Origin: Aneurinibacillus sp. Ricciae_BoGa-3
GTDB taxonomy: Bacteria; Bacillota; Bacilli; Aneurinibacillales; Aneurinibacillaceae
Length of the DNA: 64,000 bases
Reading direction: 5' to 3'
Assembly (NCBI RefSeq): GCF_028421645.1
Contig: NZ_CP116888.1
Location: forward strand, 310,001-374,000
Within the stretch, counting starts at the first letter, position 1, and each line of letters begins with the position of its first letter. The notes under the pieces were generated by a model. That model was not told where the DNA came from and searched no databases. It worked only from the letters and a program-made list of their open reading frames with translations. This document shows positions 34,573 to 42,736 of this stretch, one piece after another. A program made the position numbers and the translations under genes.

Positions 34573-34640
34573 GGGAGGTGCAATGAAAACACGCTGTTTG
34601 CGTTTATTTCGATGTGAATGGCGTGTTTTCACTTCTAATG
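34573..34640 (+). promoter_or_regulatory. Translation-start region with SD-bridging hairpin before tadZ2
   Basis: GGGAGGTG (34573-34580) is 57 nt from the ATG at 34638, too far to act directly. Between them TGAAAACACGC (34584-34594) and GCGTGTTTTCA (34621-34631) form a perfect 11-bp stem with a 26-nt loop. If folded, only about 9 nt separate the site from the ATG. A 31-codon leader frame starting at 34583 is the alternative use of this site. Confidence 0.6.
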
Positions 34641-36065
34641 AAAAAAGTGTTAGTAGCAACAGGACAAAAAATAATTGATGAAACGATTGCAAAATTTGAA
34701 GGGTATGAGGTCGTTAATGCGGTAGAGTACAAAAATGAAGTAGTGGAAGCCTGTGAATATTTTTCTCCTGATATTTTGCTGTTGAGCGAAGGTCTATCAG
34801 GACATGAATCCTTGCTTCAAATCATGCTTCAATTGGGCATGAAATTTCCAAATCTCCGCATAATCTATCTGGCTGGACATGTTGATTTACGGGATGAACC
34901 GAAAGTGAATGCACTTGGTGTACTCGTTATGGCAGGAATTTATGACATTATACATGAGAAGAGTATTAGTGTCCAAATGCTTAGAAACATATTAGACAAC
35001 CCAAAAGATGCCGAGAGCATGTCGTATCTTACCAAACGGGTTAAAGAATCCACATCCAAAGCAAATAAGGAATCCTTGATTGAAATTGAGATTCCTCAAG
35101 AAAAAGAGAACGAAGAGGATGAAGATATCTATAAAAATTTACATGTGGTTTCCTCCATTAAGCCTGGTACAGGTAAAAGCTTTCTTTCAACAAATGTAGC
35201 CACTGCCATTGCTAACTTTGGTGTAGAAAACAAGGATGGTAAAAAACCAAGAGTAGCTCTAATCGAAGCTGACTTACAAAATCTATCCGTTGGTACACTT
35301 CTACAAATTGAAGATGATAAAAAGAACCTCAAAGCCGTAATGGAAAAAATCTCAACCATTGTAAACGAGAACGGTAATTTTGTTGGCACACTGGAACAAA
35401 CCGAAGAAGTAAACACATTTATTAAAAGTTGTTTTAAGCCTTTCTATCGAGTGAAAAACCTCGAAGCTTTAGTTGGTTCACAGCTTACCTTTGAGCAAAT
35501 TGAAAGCATCAAACCTTACTACTATATTTATCTTCTTGATTCCATTGCCAAAGAATACGATATCGTCGTGGTGGATTCCAACTCTTCCTTAACCCACATT
35601 ACAACCTTCCCTTTACTTCAAATGGCAAAAAGTTGCTACTATGTGCTCAATCTGGACTTTAACAACGTTCGTAATAACGCTAGGTATAAAAGCATTCTAA
35701 AAGAGATGGGCATTGCCGACAAAGTGAAATATGTATTGAACGAGGACATTGTAAACGACCCGAAAGAATCATTGGCTTCGGGTTCGGATATTGAGGAACT
35801 TATTTTTACGGCTGACCATTTAGATGACTCTGATTTTAAATTAGAAGCCAGAGTGCCAATGCTTCCAAAAACAGTGTTCTTAAATCGTTTATACGAGGGA
35901 ACGCCTGTTGTATTGGACGATAAAAAATACACGTTAAAAGCGAGATACGAGATTTTAAAAGTCGCCAACCAAATCTGGCCCATCAAGAATTTTAAAGAAA
36001 TCGAAGAAGAATACCTAGCTTCGAAAGATGACAAAAAGCGAAAAGGCAAATTCTTTTCACGGTAA
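34638..36065 (+). CDS. tadZ: TadZ/CpaE-like protein 2 with intact Walker A
   Basis: 475 aa from the ATG at 34638 (MKKVLVATGQKIIDETIAKF), aligned with the start of TadZ1; a GTG at 34614 lacks any site. Residues 1-120 form a receiver-like domain in which the Asp position reads PDILLLSE, so it is a pseudo-receiver. After a charged linker, IKPGTGKSFLSTNVA (from ~residue 175) is a ParA/MinD-type Walker A with the lysine present, followed by ALIEADLQNLS and DIVVVDSNSS. It should be the ATP-binding TadZ of the pair. The start lies behind an unusual hairpin. Confidence 0.87.
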   Translation: MKKVLVATGQKIIDETIAKFEGYEVVNAVEYKNEVVEACEYFSPDILLLSEGLSGHESLLQIMLQLGMKFPNLRIIYLAGHVDLRDEPKVNALGVLVMAGIYDIIHEKSISVQMLRNILDNPKDAESMSYLTKRVKESTSKANKESLIEIEIPQEKENEEDEDIYKNLHVVSSIKPGTGKSFLSTNVATAIANFGVENKDGKKPRVALIEADLQNLSVGTLLQIEDDKKNLKAVMEKISTIVNENGNFVGTLEQTEEVNTFIKSCFKPFYRVKNLEALVGSQLTFEQIESIKPYYYIYLLDSIAKEYDIVVVDSNSSLTHITTFPLLQMAKSCYYVLNLDFNNVRNNARYKSILKEMGIADKVKYVLNEDIVNDPKESLASGSDIEELIFTADHLDDSDFKLEARVPMLPKTVFLNRLYEGTPVVLDDKKYTLKARYEILKVANQIWPIKNFKEIEEEYLASKDDKKRKGKFFSR

Positions 36066-36097
36066 AAAAATTACGATAAAAGAGGAGGAGACAAATA

Positions 36098-37495
36098 GTG
36101 GAGAATGATTTTCATTCCTTTAGAAAACAAATTGCGCAAGTGAATCGGCAAAAACAAGATAACGGAGCGTTACTTGATTACGATGAAGCAATTGAAATTA
36201 TTCAAGGAGAGTTAAAAGAAAAGCTAGGAACAGCAATGGAAGTGAATCAACAAACTTCTTCTAAAAAAGATGAAATTGTTATCAAAGACAAAGAATATTT
36301 ACGAAGAAAAAAATCAACTTACCGACAATTACTTACTGAGATTATATTCAGCAAAAACATTCGAGTACGCGGGTATGACGGTGAAAAAACAAACGATTTT
36401 CTTGAGGAAATGGTTGGTGAATTTGCAGGTTATTCGGTTTTGGAAAACGCCTTTGCCGACCCTGAAATTTCGGATATTTACGTCATTGACTGGAAAACTA
36501 TCTACGTAGAAAAGGGTGGAACGAACGTCAAATATCAAAAAACATTCAGAAGCCCGAAACATTTTAAAGACACACTGGAACGATTTATGCGGGAAGCAGG
36601 TAAGGAAATCAACCTGGGTGATAAGAAGATTGTGGACTTTGAACTCTATCAAGACAGGGGTTGCGCCACATCTCCTAGTGTATCGCCACGAGATTATTCC
36701 TTAACCCTGCGTAAACACGCAGAAGACCACATTACCAGAGAACAACTCATTGGTTGGAATGTGTTAACTGAGCAAATTTCCGATTTTCTTGGCATGTTGA
36801 TTGTAGGGGAATGCAACATCATCTATGCTGGTCTTACAGGTTCAGGTAAAACCACAACGATTCGTGCTTTACTTGACCATTACGTCACGAAAGCCAATAA
36901 ACGGATGCTTGTATGTGAAGATACACAGGAGTTATTTCCGAAAAATGACCATACGTTGGAGTTGGTATCTGTTAAAAGTGATGATAAAGCCCAAGCGGTT
37001 CCGTTAGGCAAATTAATCATTACGGCACTTCGTTTGAAACCCAAATATATCGTGGTTGGAGAAGTGCGGGGAGAAGAGGCAGAAGCCGCCGTTGAAGGCA
37101 TGGAGACTGGACACAGCACGATTTTCACCATGCATGGAGGAAATCCGTGGAATATCGTTAACCGCCTTGTAACCAAATACCTGATGGCAATGCCTACACT
37201 TGGTATCGACGTTGTAGAGCGTATCATTGGTTCTGCAGTAGACTATGTAGCTATCCAGGATAACATCCCAGGTGTTGGACGGAAAATAACCAGCATTTGT
37301 GAAGTTAATTATGACTTTACGAACAAACGTGTGGATATCAAGACCATTTTCCGATACGACTTTAGAAAAAAAGATTTTGTGTTAGAAGGAAAAATTTCAC
37401 AAGATAAAGTGGATAAAATGTTACGACGTGGTATTCCACTTGAAGAGTTGGAGAAATGGATGGAAAAACCCGAAGAATTAGCCAAAACCGCATAA
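36098..37495 (+). CDS. cpaF: Tad pilus assembly ATPase CpaF/TadA
   Basis: 465 aa, GTG after GAGGAGGAG. N-terminal domain with FADPEISDIYVI, Walker A GLTGSGKTTTIRAL at ~244-257, an Asp box (RMLVCEDTQELF), Walker B-like KYIVVGEVRGEEA and a His box (GHSTIFTMHGG). This is the hexameric motor that powers Flp pilus extrusion at the inner membrane with TadB and TadC. A run of seven A at 37367-37373 in the C-terminal region is shortened to five in copy 2, breaking that copy. Confidence 0.94.
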   Translation: MENDFHSFRKQIAQVNRQKQDNGALLDYDEAIEIIQGELKEKLGTAMEVNQQTSSKKDEIVIKDKEYLRRKKSTYRQLLTEIIFSKNIRVRGYDGEKTNDFLEEMVGEFAGYSVLENAFADPEISDIYVIDWKTIYVEKGGTNVKYQKTFRSPKHFKDTLERFMREAGKEINLGDKKIVDFELYQDRGCATSPSVSPRDYSLTLRKHAEDHITREQLIGWNVLTEQISDFLGMLIVGECNIIYAGLTGSGKTTTIRALLDHYVTKANKRMLVCEDTQELFPKNDHTLELVSVKSDDKAQAVPLGKLIITALRLKPKYIVVGEVRGEEAEAAVEGMETGHSTIFTMHGGNPWNIVNRLVTKYLMAMPTLGIDVVERIIGSAVDYVAIQDNIPGVGRKITSICEVNYDFTNKRVDIKTIFRYDFRKKDFVLEGKISQDKVDKMLRRGIPLEELEKWMEKPEELAKTA

Positions 37496-37519
37496 AGCAT
37501 TTTTTTTATTCCTTGCTTT

Positions 37520-37538
37520 TTGACTATATGCTATATTC
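37520..37538 (+). promoter_or_regulatory. TTGACTATA element, first of a pair before tadB
   Basis: Reads TTGACTATATGCTATATTC. The second element begins 28 bp downstream. Confidence 0.55.
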
Positions 37539-37547
37539 AACTAAGGG

Positions 37548-37559
37548 TTGATTATAATA
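37548..37559 (+). promoter_or_regulatory. TTGATTATA element, second of a pair before tadB
   Basis: Reads TTGATTATAATA, 85 bp before the tadB start, in the gap between cpaF and tadB. Confidence 0.5.
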
Positions 37560-37632
37560 TATCTGGAATGAAATGCGAGGATATATCTATAATCTCATAA
37601 ACAAAAACTATTGAGTAAAGGCAGGTGAGCAA

Positions 37633-38571
37633 ATGGGATTATATGTAGTCATCTTTATTGTTCTGATGCTGATAACCATCCTGATACGCAATATGAATGG
37701 GAAATCTGACAGCGTAATAGATAGACGAAAACAACAGTCGAAAAATATTCTTCGTGAGAATGTATTAAAGAAATCATTGGAACGATTCTCCGAGCAAAAA
37801 GTTAAATTCTCCAAGCGATATGCAATTGAAACACTTTGTTTGCAAGCTGGATATCATTTATCTTATGCAGAGTATCTCATGATGTCAATTGGTTCGGCAA
37901 TAGGTGTTGCTATCTTAGTTGGGATTATCATGAATAACCCTCTTTTAGCCATCATGTTCCTGGTAATTGGATATATGTTGCCAAGACAGGTCATTACCTT
38001 CTTAAAAAACAAGCGGGTTAAGATGATGGAACGCCAGATAGGTCCGTTCATGCAGATGGTTATCAAACGGTATGAAACAACAAGAGATTTTAGTAAATCT
38101 CTTAAACTAACACTGGATGAATTCGTAGGTGAAGAACCGATGTATTCCGAAATTAAGCAAACGGTGTTGGAAATCCAAGTAGGGGTTCCTGTAGGTGAGG
38201 CTATGGATAACATGGCACGGAGAACAGGTAATAAGTATATGGCTCGTTTAGCCGACTATTATAAAATTGCCTCCTCTTTGGGTACAGATGAAATTCGCAA
38301 GAAGCTGTTAACTCAAGCGTATTCACAATTTGAGGAAAACAGAAAAGCAAAAGCCTCTATGAAAAAAGAACTGGCAGGTCCTGTCAGAGAAGCCTACATT
38401 ATGTTAGGTTCCATTCCAATGTTCGCTATCTATCAAATCATGACCAATGACACCTATGTTTCTTTTATGACGCAAACCTCTACAGGTAGGATTGGTACGG
38501 CAGTAATTTCAGCGGTATTAATGGGTTCTATCTGGTTTGTTAACGCTAAAATAGGTGCGCCACTTGAATAG
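37633..38571 (+). CDS. tadB: TadB-like inner-membrane platform protein
   Basis: 312 aa, ATG after GGCAGGTGA. An N-terminal membrane helix, a basic cytoplasmic region, two helices at ~75-115 (SIGSAIGVAILVGIIM, LLAIMFLVIGYML), a type II secretion F domain (MVIKRYETTRDFSKSLKLTL, EIQVGVPVGEAMDNMARR) and two C-terminal helices. TadB and TadC form the platform that couples CpaF to pilin insertion. A gap with two TTGAYTATA elements separates it from cpaF, so it may start its own transcript. Confidence 0.9.
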   Translation: MGLYVVIFIVLMLITILIRNMNGKSDSVIDRRKQQSKNILRENVLKKSLERFSEQKVKFSKRYAIETLCLQAGYHLSYAEYLMMSIGSAIGVAILVGIIMNNPLLAIMFLVIGYMLPRQVITFLKNKRVKMMERQIGPFMQMVIKRYETTRDFSKSLKLTLDEFVGEEPMYSEIKQTVLEIQVGVPVGEAMDNMARRTGNKYMARLADYYKIASSLGTDEIRKKLLTQAYSQFEENRKAKASMKKELAGPVREAYIMLGSIPMFAIYQIMTNDTYVSFMTQTSTGRIGTAVISAVLMGSIWFVNAKIGAPLE

Positions 38572-38589
38572 AAAGGGAGGTAGTGAATC

Positions 38590-39471
38590 GTGCAACTGGT
38601 CTACAGTGTCATCGTGCTTGTTACGTTGTTCTTTTTAGCTAGAAGCGCATTGATGTTTTTCTTTTCAATGGAAAACTACAATGTCCATAAAAGAAGACTA
38701 AAACAACTTCATTTCAACGGAAAAAAAGAAGATGCGGATATGTCAGAGATTATTGATAAGGTAACAAAACCCGTCATTCGTCATATTCTGCCTCATCTTC
38801 GTCCTGCTAATCTAGAGAAAATCGCAATCAAATTAAAAATGGCAAAATGGGATAAGAAGTTTACACCTATGCAATACCGTGCGTTGAACCTTACGTTAAA
38901 AGCTCTCGGTATCATCCTTGCGTTGCTACTGTATAATGCTTCTACGTTGATGGCATTGGTTTGGTTTGTTGCGTTAGTGTTTGGTATGGATTTTCTGTTA
39001 AAAAACTCTGTTAAAAACAGAAAAGAAAAGCTGATTTCCGATTTTCCTGATTTTATTCGCATTACGGAAGGGTACTTATCTGCAAATGTACCTTTTTCGA
39101 AGGCGGTAGAAGAAAGCATCAAATATGTCGGGGAAGAATGGAGACCGATTCTGCAAAACTTCGTGGTCGAATCAGATGTAAATAGCGTTGAAGAAGCTTT
39201 AGATACACTGAAAAAAGAAGTTGACCTCTTTGAAGTGAGAGAGTTTGTCGCTCTTGTCAAATTAACCCTCGAACAAGGTGGAGATGCAAGAGAAAGTTTT
39301 TCTGCCCAGGCGGATAAGATTAGAGAAATGCAGTTGGATATGATTGCAATTAAAATTGGAAAACGCCAAATGATGGGTATCGCCATTCAAGGTCCCCTCT
39401 TACTTTGTAACCTCTTAGTCTTCGGTTTACCAACCGTATCTTCCATGACTTCATTATCCTCAATGGGTTAA
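38590..39471 (+). CDS. tadC: TadC-like inner-membrane platform protein
   Basis: 293 aa, GTG after AAAGGGAGG, 18 bp after tadB. Membrane helices at the N-terminus, at ~92-130 (LGIILALLLYNASTLMALVW) and at the C-terminus (IQGPLLLCNLLVFGLP), with a type II secretion F domain between (FPDFIRITEGYLSANVPFSK, FVALVKLTLEQGGDARESF). Partner of TadB. The 197-aa frame on the opposite strand is not a gene. Confidence 0.9.
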   Translation: MQLVYSVIVLVTLFFLARSALMFFFSMENYNVHKRRLKQLHFNGKKEDADMSEIIDKVTKPVIRHILPHLRPANLEKIAIKLKMAKWDKKFTPMQYRALNLTLKALGIILALLLYNASTLMALVWFVALVFGMDFLLKNSVKNRKEKLISDFPDFIRITEGYLSANVPFSKAVEESIKYVGEEWRPILQNFVVESDVNSVEEALDTLKKEVDLFEVREFVALVKLTLEQGGDARESFSAQADKIREMQLDMIAIKIGKRQMMGIAIQGPLLLCNLLVFGLPTVSSMTSLSSMG

Positions 39472-39547
39472 GAATCAAACACGGTTAAACACAAAAACGC
39501 TTTTCCAGTAAAAATCCGCACATTATAATAGAATCATGAAGTCTGTG

Positions 39548-39559
39548 TTGACTATAAAC
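39548..39559 (+). promoter_or_regulatory. TTGACTATA element upstream of the pilin gene
   Basis: TTGACTATAAAC followed by TATATAAAT, 70 bp before the pilin start. A possible sigma-A -10 (TATAAT, 39524-39529) also lies upstream. Confidence 0.6.
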
Positions 39560-39629
39560 TATATAAATAAAATATAATTTATAGTAATAATCTAAAACCA
39601 TAAAAATTTTATAAAGGAGGAATTGGCAG

Positions 39630-39815
39630 ATGAAAAATCTATTCAATCGAGCAAAGTTTGTGATGACAGGGGAGGCGGGTGCATCCAACATTGAAATCAT
39701 CGTTTGGATTTCAGTAGTACTTGTTATCGCCACTGTGCTTTTCGTATTCCGAAATGCCATTATGGACTTTTTGACAAGAGCAACAGGTCAAGTAAACGGA
39801 TTGCAAGTTCAATAA
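39630..39815 (+). CDS. flp: Flp-type prepilin (major Tad pilin)
   Basis: 61 aa, ATG after AAAGGAGG. A short leader ends in GEAG, then ASNIEIIVW: cleavage after G17 gives a mature start with Glu at position 5, the type IV pilin rule. One hydrophobic helix (IIVWISVVLVIATVLFVF) follows, and the mature protein is ~44 residues, the usual Flp size. It has its own promoter region and a strong terminator right after it, which fits high, separately tuned expression. The prepilin peptidase is encoded at 40983-41456. Confidence 0.93.
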   Translation: MKNLFNRAKFVMTGEAGASNIEIIVWISVVLVIATVLFVFRNAIMDFLTRATGQVNGLQVQ

Positions 39816-39837
39816 GCTTAATAAGCAGAAAAAGAAC

Positions 39838-39863
39838 AAGGGAGATATTCGTATCTCCCTTTT
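39838..39863 (+). terminator. Terminator/attenuator after the pilin gene (UUCG loop)
   Basis: 10-bp stem AAGGGAGATA / TATCTCCCTT closed by TTCG, then TTTTC. The short T-run may allow some read-through into the pseudopilin genes. Confidence 0.88.
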
Positions 39864-39908
39864 CTAAAATTCTTAAAAATTGCATGTAAGGTGGTGAAGA
39901 AAAGTTAC

Positions 39909-40424
39909 ATGACAAGACTCAACCGATTAAAAAACTTAAAAAAGAACAAAAAAGGTACGATGGCAATTGAAATTGTAATCGGGATGTTCATGTTTCTCGT
40001 AGCGTTAAGTTTTATGACAGACATCGCCATTATTGGATGGAAGTTTTCCGTTATCTCGCAAACGAATTCGTTCGTTGCCAGAACCGCCATGCTACAAGGA
40101 GGTATCACATCTTCCGCACCTTATGGATTTCCTGGTGCAGATAGAGCGTACTTAACTTCCTCAGAAGTCGCCACAAAAGTCGCTGACAATTTTAAAAAAG
40201 CAGGGATAAAAGCGGGTGACTATCAAGTGACGATAAATGGAGCAAACCTTGGTTCTGATGTAACAGTCGATTACGGCGGTGACATTGTTACCCAAATTAA
40301 GGTCAATTATAAATGGTCTCTATTAAGTAACTTTATTCCTGGACTTCTTTCTAACTCTACTACTTCGACTAGAACGGTGAATTCAGAATTTAAGTACCGA
40401 TATAGTGATTTCTCAGGAGAGTAA
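39909..40424 (+). CDS. TadE-like pseudopilin 1
   Basis: 171 aa from the ATG at 39909; AAGGTGGTG is 13 nt upstream, and a GTG at 39891 (177 aa) is possible but has no site. A very basic start (RLNRLKNLKKNKKG) precedes GTMAIEIVIGMFMFLVALSF, a prepilin-like leader with Glu at about position 5 after Gly, then an extracellular ~130-residue domain. TadE-type pseudopilins help assemble or extend Tad pili. Followed 3 bp later by a second such gene. Confidence 0.85.
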   Translation: MTRLNRLKNLKKNKKGTMAIEIVIGMFMFLVALSFMTDIAIIGWKFSVISQTNSFVARTAMLQGGITSSAPYGFPGADRAYLTSSEVATKVADNFKKAGIKAGDYQVTINGANLGSDVTVDYGGDIVTQIKVNYKWSLLSNFIPGLLSNSTTSTRTVNSEFKYRYSDFSGE

Positions 40425-40426
40425 CC

Positions 40427-40996
40427 ATGAAGAAAATCAAACAATCTCTTACCGATAAAAAAGGTGCTATTAGTATATTTTATGTCGTTGGTGTGCTTAT
40501 TTGCGCTTTGATTGTGACAGCATCCGTGGATATTTTAAAACAAATATGGATTCTAAATGAAGTACAATCCGTCATGGATACGGCAGGCGTGTCGGCTCTT
40601 CATCAGGGAGTGGATACCCATAAATTAAGAGCAGAAGAATTTGTTTTTGATGAATCCGCCATTGTCTCAAGTTATGAAAATTTGGTCTACTCTAGTATTC
40701 CAGTTGGAAGTAACATCACCACTCGTGGATTAATTAATACGTATGTAGAATACGGTGGTGCAAATGATAATTGGGGCTTGGGTGTAAGCACACATGGAGG
40801 AAACCAACTTTTGTTGAGAAGTGAAATGATTTTACGTGTAAAAACAGACAAGCTTTTCGATACGCTTCCAGGTATTCAGAAAGTCTTTTATGATTCCAGA
40901 AGCAATTCCGATTTTACTGTGAGTTTCAATGGAACACCAAAAGATGGAGAAACTGAGTTAATTGTTAGGAGTGTGAGTCGTATTGTTTACAGATAG
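40427..40996 (+). CDS. TadE/TadG-like pseudopilin 2
   Basis: 189 aa, ATG after CAGGAGAG. Starts MKKIKQSLTDKKGAISIFYV; after the KKG the hydrophobic segment IFYVVGVLICALIVTASV follows, then an extracellular domain. Unlike TadE1 it has no Glu at position 5 after Gly, so it may not be processed in the same way. Its last codons overlap the TTG start of the prepilin peptidase gene. Confidence 0.8.
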   Translation: MKKIKQSLTDKKGAISIFYVVGVLICALIVTASVDILKQIWILNEVQSVMDTAGVSALHQGVDTHKLRAEEFVFDESAIVSSYENLVYSSIPVGSNITTRGLINTYVEYGGANDNWGLGVSTHGGNQLLLRSEMILRVKTDKLFDTLPGIQKVFYDSRSNSDFTVSFNGTPKDGETELIVRSVSRIVYR

Positions 40997-41456
40997 CATC
41001 CATACGATGATAAAAAATATTCACAGTCTGTATGGCAACTATTATGTGGTTGCCATACTGACTCTTTTTTTAGCGATTGCTTCGTATACGGATATTAAAG
41101 CCTTAAAAATCCCTGATAAAGTCAATATAGTATTTTTCGTCCTACGTTTAATATTGATACCATTTATCGGATTTTCAATCTCAAATATCACAGGTGCTCT
41201 ATTCGGATTCTTTATTCTGCTCATTCCCGCTATGATAAAAATGCATCAAATGGGCGGAGACATAAAAGCGATGGCTGTAATTGGGTTTTATTTAGGATTT
41301 TTTATTACGCCATTATTCGTGGCATTATCATGCACCTACGGTATGATGTACATCATTATTAAATGTCTATTTAGAAAAACGGTTGGGATTATGCCATTTG
41401 CACCGTGTTTCTTGTTGGCGCACCTTACGATTTTTGGAATCGCATTTTTCATTTAG
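40983..41456 (+). CDS. Type IV prepilin peptidase (A24 family, TadV/CpaA-like)
   Basis: 157 aa if TTG at 40983 is used (AGGAG 11 nt upstream); the ATG at 41007 is an alternative. Several membrane helices. The two catalytic Asp motifs are visible: YTDIKALKIPDKVN after the first helix and QMGGDIKAM (GxGD-type) in the middle. The enzyme cleaves the Flp and TadE leaders on the cytoplasmic side. It is short, lacking the N-methylation domain, as in TadV/CpaA. The gene overlaps the pseudopilin 2 gene. Confidence 0.9.
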   Translation: MFTDSIHTMIKNIHSLYGNYYVVAILTLFLAIASYTDIKALKIPDKVNIVFFVLRLILIPFIGFSISNITGALFGFFILLIPAMIKMHQMGGDIKAMAVIGFYLGFFITPLFVALSCTYGMMYIIIKCLFRKTVGIMPFAPCFLLAHLTIFGIAFFI

Positions 41457-41467
41457 CACGCAAAACG

Positions 41468-41495
41468 GAACTGATAAAAAGTATCGGTTCTTTTT
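41468..41495 (+). terminator. Terminator at the end of the pilus genes
   Basis: GAACTGATA / TATCGGTTC stem with one G-T pair, then TTTTTG. Confidence 0.85.
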
Positions 41496-41520
41496 GTTTT
41501 TAATTTATAAATTTATTTAA

Positions 41521-41532
41521 TTGATTATAGTG
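41521..41532 (+). promoter_or_regulatory. TTGATTATA element upstream of the 257-aa gene
   Basis: TTGATTATAGTG followed directly by TATAAT, 28 bp before the start codon. The embedded TATAAT has no -35 at the standard distance. Confidence 0.55.
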
Positions 41533-41569
41533 TATAATTAACAAAATCAATGATAAAAAAGGAGAGGAA

Positions 41570-42343
41570 ATGTTGAACAGTTCCATTGAAAAAAAAGTAG
41601 CCAAAATTACGAGAGGAAAAGAAGATATTTATGTTTGCATGTACGTCTATGAAAGCACGCTTATCAATTTATCTTTTTTTAAAAGAGTAGACCAAGCGTT
41701 TGTGGAACTCTTAAAAGAGCGAGTTCCCCATTATTATGCACAGGAATTGATTCAACGAGTACGTGAAAATCAAGTAGAACAGGTCTCTAAAGAAGAACTG
41801 CAGTTGTTTCTTCAACAACAAGATGCAGATGTTTTTCGTATGACAAAAGGAATCAAAGATGTTTTAAATAAAACGACCAGGGACATGCAGGTAGATTATA
41901 TAGGTGAAGTAGCAGGTATTTATTATTTAATTTCTAAGCACAAAAATGCATCCTACTATGAATGTTATCAATTAAATAAAACGATGAAAGAGGAGGATTA
42001 TGGTATCCACTTACTTCCTCCTGTATATGTAGAAACCGTTTTGATGGATTATTTATCGCACGCAAAAATGGGGCAACCACCTTTATTCTTGATGGTCTCC
42101 GAAAACCTTTTTGTGGGTGTTCAAAAAACGGTAAAGATGGAGAATACCGTTGTCATTTCTTTTATCGATGTTTTTCCTGATAGTGTATCGGGAAGCAAGG
42201 CATACCTCATGAAGAGAATGCCCGACAAAAATTATATACCTTTACCGATGTCTCAAGTCACCTCTGAAACCATGGAAACCTTACAAAAAGAAAGCAAACA
42301 AATCATTAACCATTTTATCCGTCAGATGGATTTTCTACGATAA
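41570..42343 (+). CDS. Unknown 257-aa protein after the Tad locus
   Basis: ATG after AAAAGGAGAGG. Not recognised. Soluble, mixed alpha/beta composition, no signal peptide; MLNSSIEKKVAKITRGKEDI at the start, a helical centre (~45-95), and a C-terminal half with hydrophobic strands (PPLFLMVSENLFVGVQ, TVVISFIDVFPD). It has its own TTGATTATA element and follows the prepilin peptidase, so it may belong to the Tad regulon. Identical in copy 2. Confidence 0.72.
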   Translation: MLNSSIEKKVAKITRGKEDIYVCMYVYESTLINLSFFKRVDQAFVELLKERVPHYYAQELIQRVRENQVEQVSKEELQLFLQQQDADVFRMTKGIKDVLNKTTRDMQVDYIGEVAGIYYLISKHKNASYYECYQLNKTMKEEDYGIHLLPPVYVETVLMDYLSHAKMGQPPLFLMVSENLFVGVQKTVKMENTVVISFIDVFPDSVSGSKAYLMKRMPDKNYIPLPMSQVTSETMETLQKESKQIINHFIRQMDFLR

Positions 42344-42362
42344 ACAAGAAACTGAATAGAAA

Positions 42363-42391
42363 CAAAAAAAGACATGTGAATCACATGTCTT
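42363..42391 (-). terminator. Terminator of the 108-aa gene
   Basis: AGACATGTGA / TCACATGTCT palindrome followed on the minus strand by seven T (nine in copy 2). Also serves the converging plus-strand gene. Confidence 0.82.
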
Positions 42392-42707
42392 CTTTGTTTA
42401 TTACCAACTGTCGAATAGTTGGACTTTCATTCTTAGTAGGTGCATCGTCTACAGAATCTAAAATACTATTGTTGAGATTATTTATCATCGTCATCTGCAA
42501 GAAATGGTCACTACTCCGATTCTCATTTTTTGATGATGGAATCGGAGTAGTAGGAGTCGCATGCTTTGTCGCCACATGCTCCCGTGAGGAAGGGTGAGGC
42601 TTTGGTTGGTGTGCTAGCTTTTGTTCCTTATGGGCTTGCTCTGTGTGGCTTGTCTGCACATTTGGTTCTGAACCAAATAGGCTTTTTATCCAGTTGATAA
42701 GGCTCAT
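42381..42707 (-). CDS. Unknown 108-aa protein, low-complexity
   Basis: Starts MSLINWIKSLFGSEPNVQTS: a short amphipathic helix that could bind the membrane, then a His/Pro/Ser/Thr-rich disordered centre and a helical end (FLQMTMINNLNNSILDS). No family recognised. It is 29 bp downstream of the lipoprotein gene on the same strand, probably in one operon. The stop lies within the terminator hairpin. Confidence 0.6.
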   Translation of the reverse strand: MSLINWIKSLFGSEPNVQTSHTEQAHKEQKLAHQPKPHPSSREHVATKHATPTTPIPSSKNENRSSDHFLQMTMINNLNNSILDSVDDAPTKNESPTIRQLVINKEDM

Positions 42708-42736
42708 AATAGGACTCCTATATCCATTTTAAATGT

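Noticed and set aside
35639-36049. 136-aa minus-strand frame
   Set aside because: Antisense shadow of tadZ2 without start signals.
38793-39386. 197-aa minus-strand frame
   Set aside because: Antisense shadow of tadC; serine/threonine-rich composition typical of a reversed reading, no start signals.
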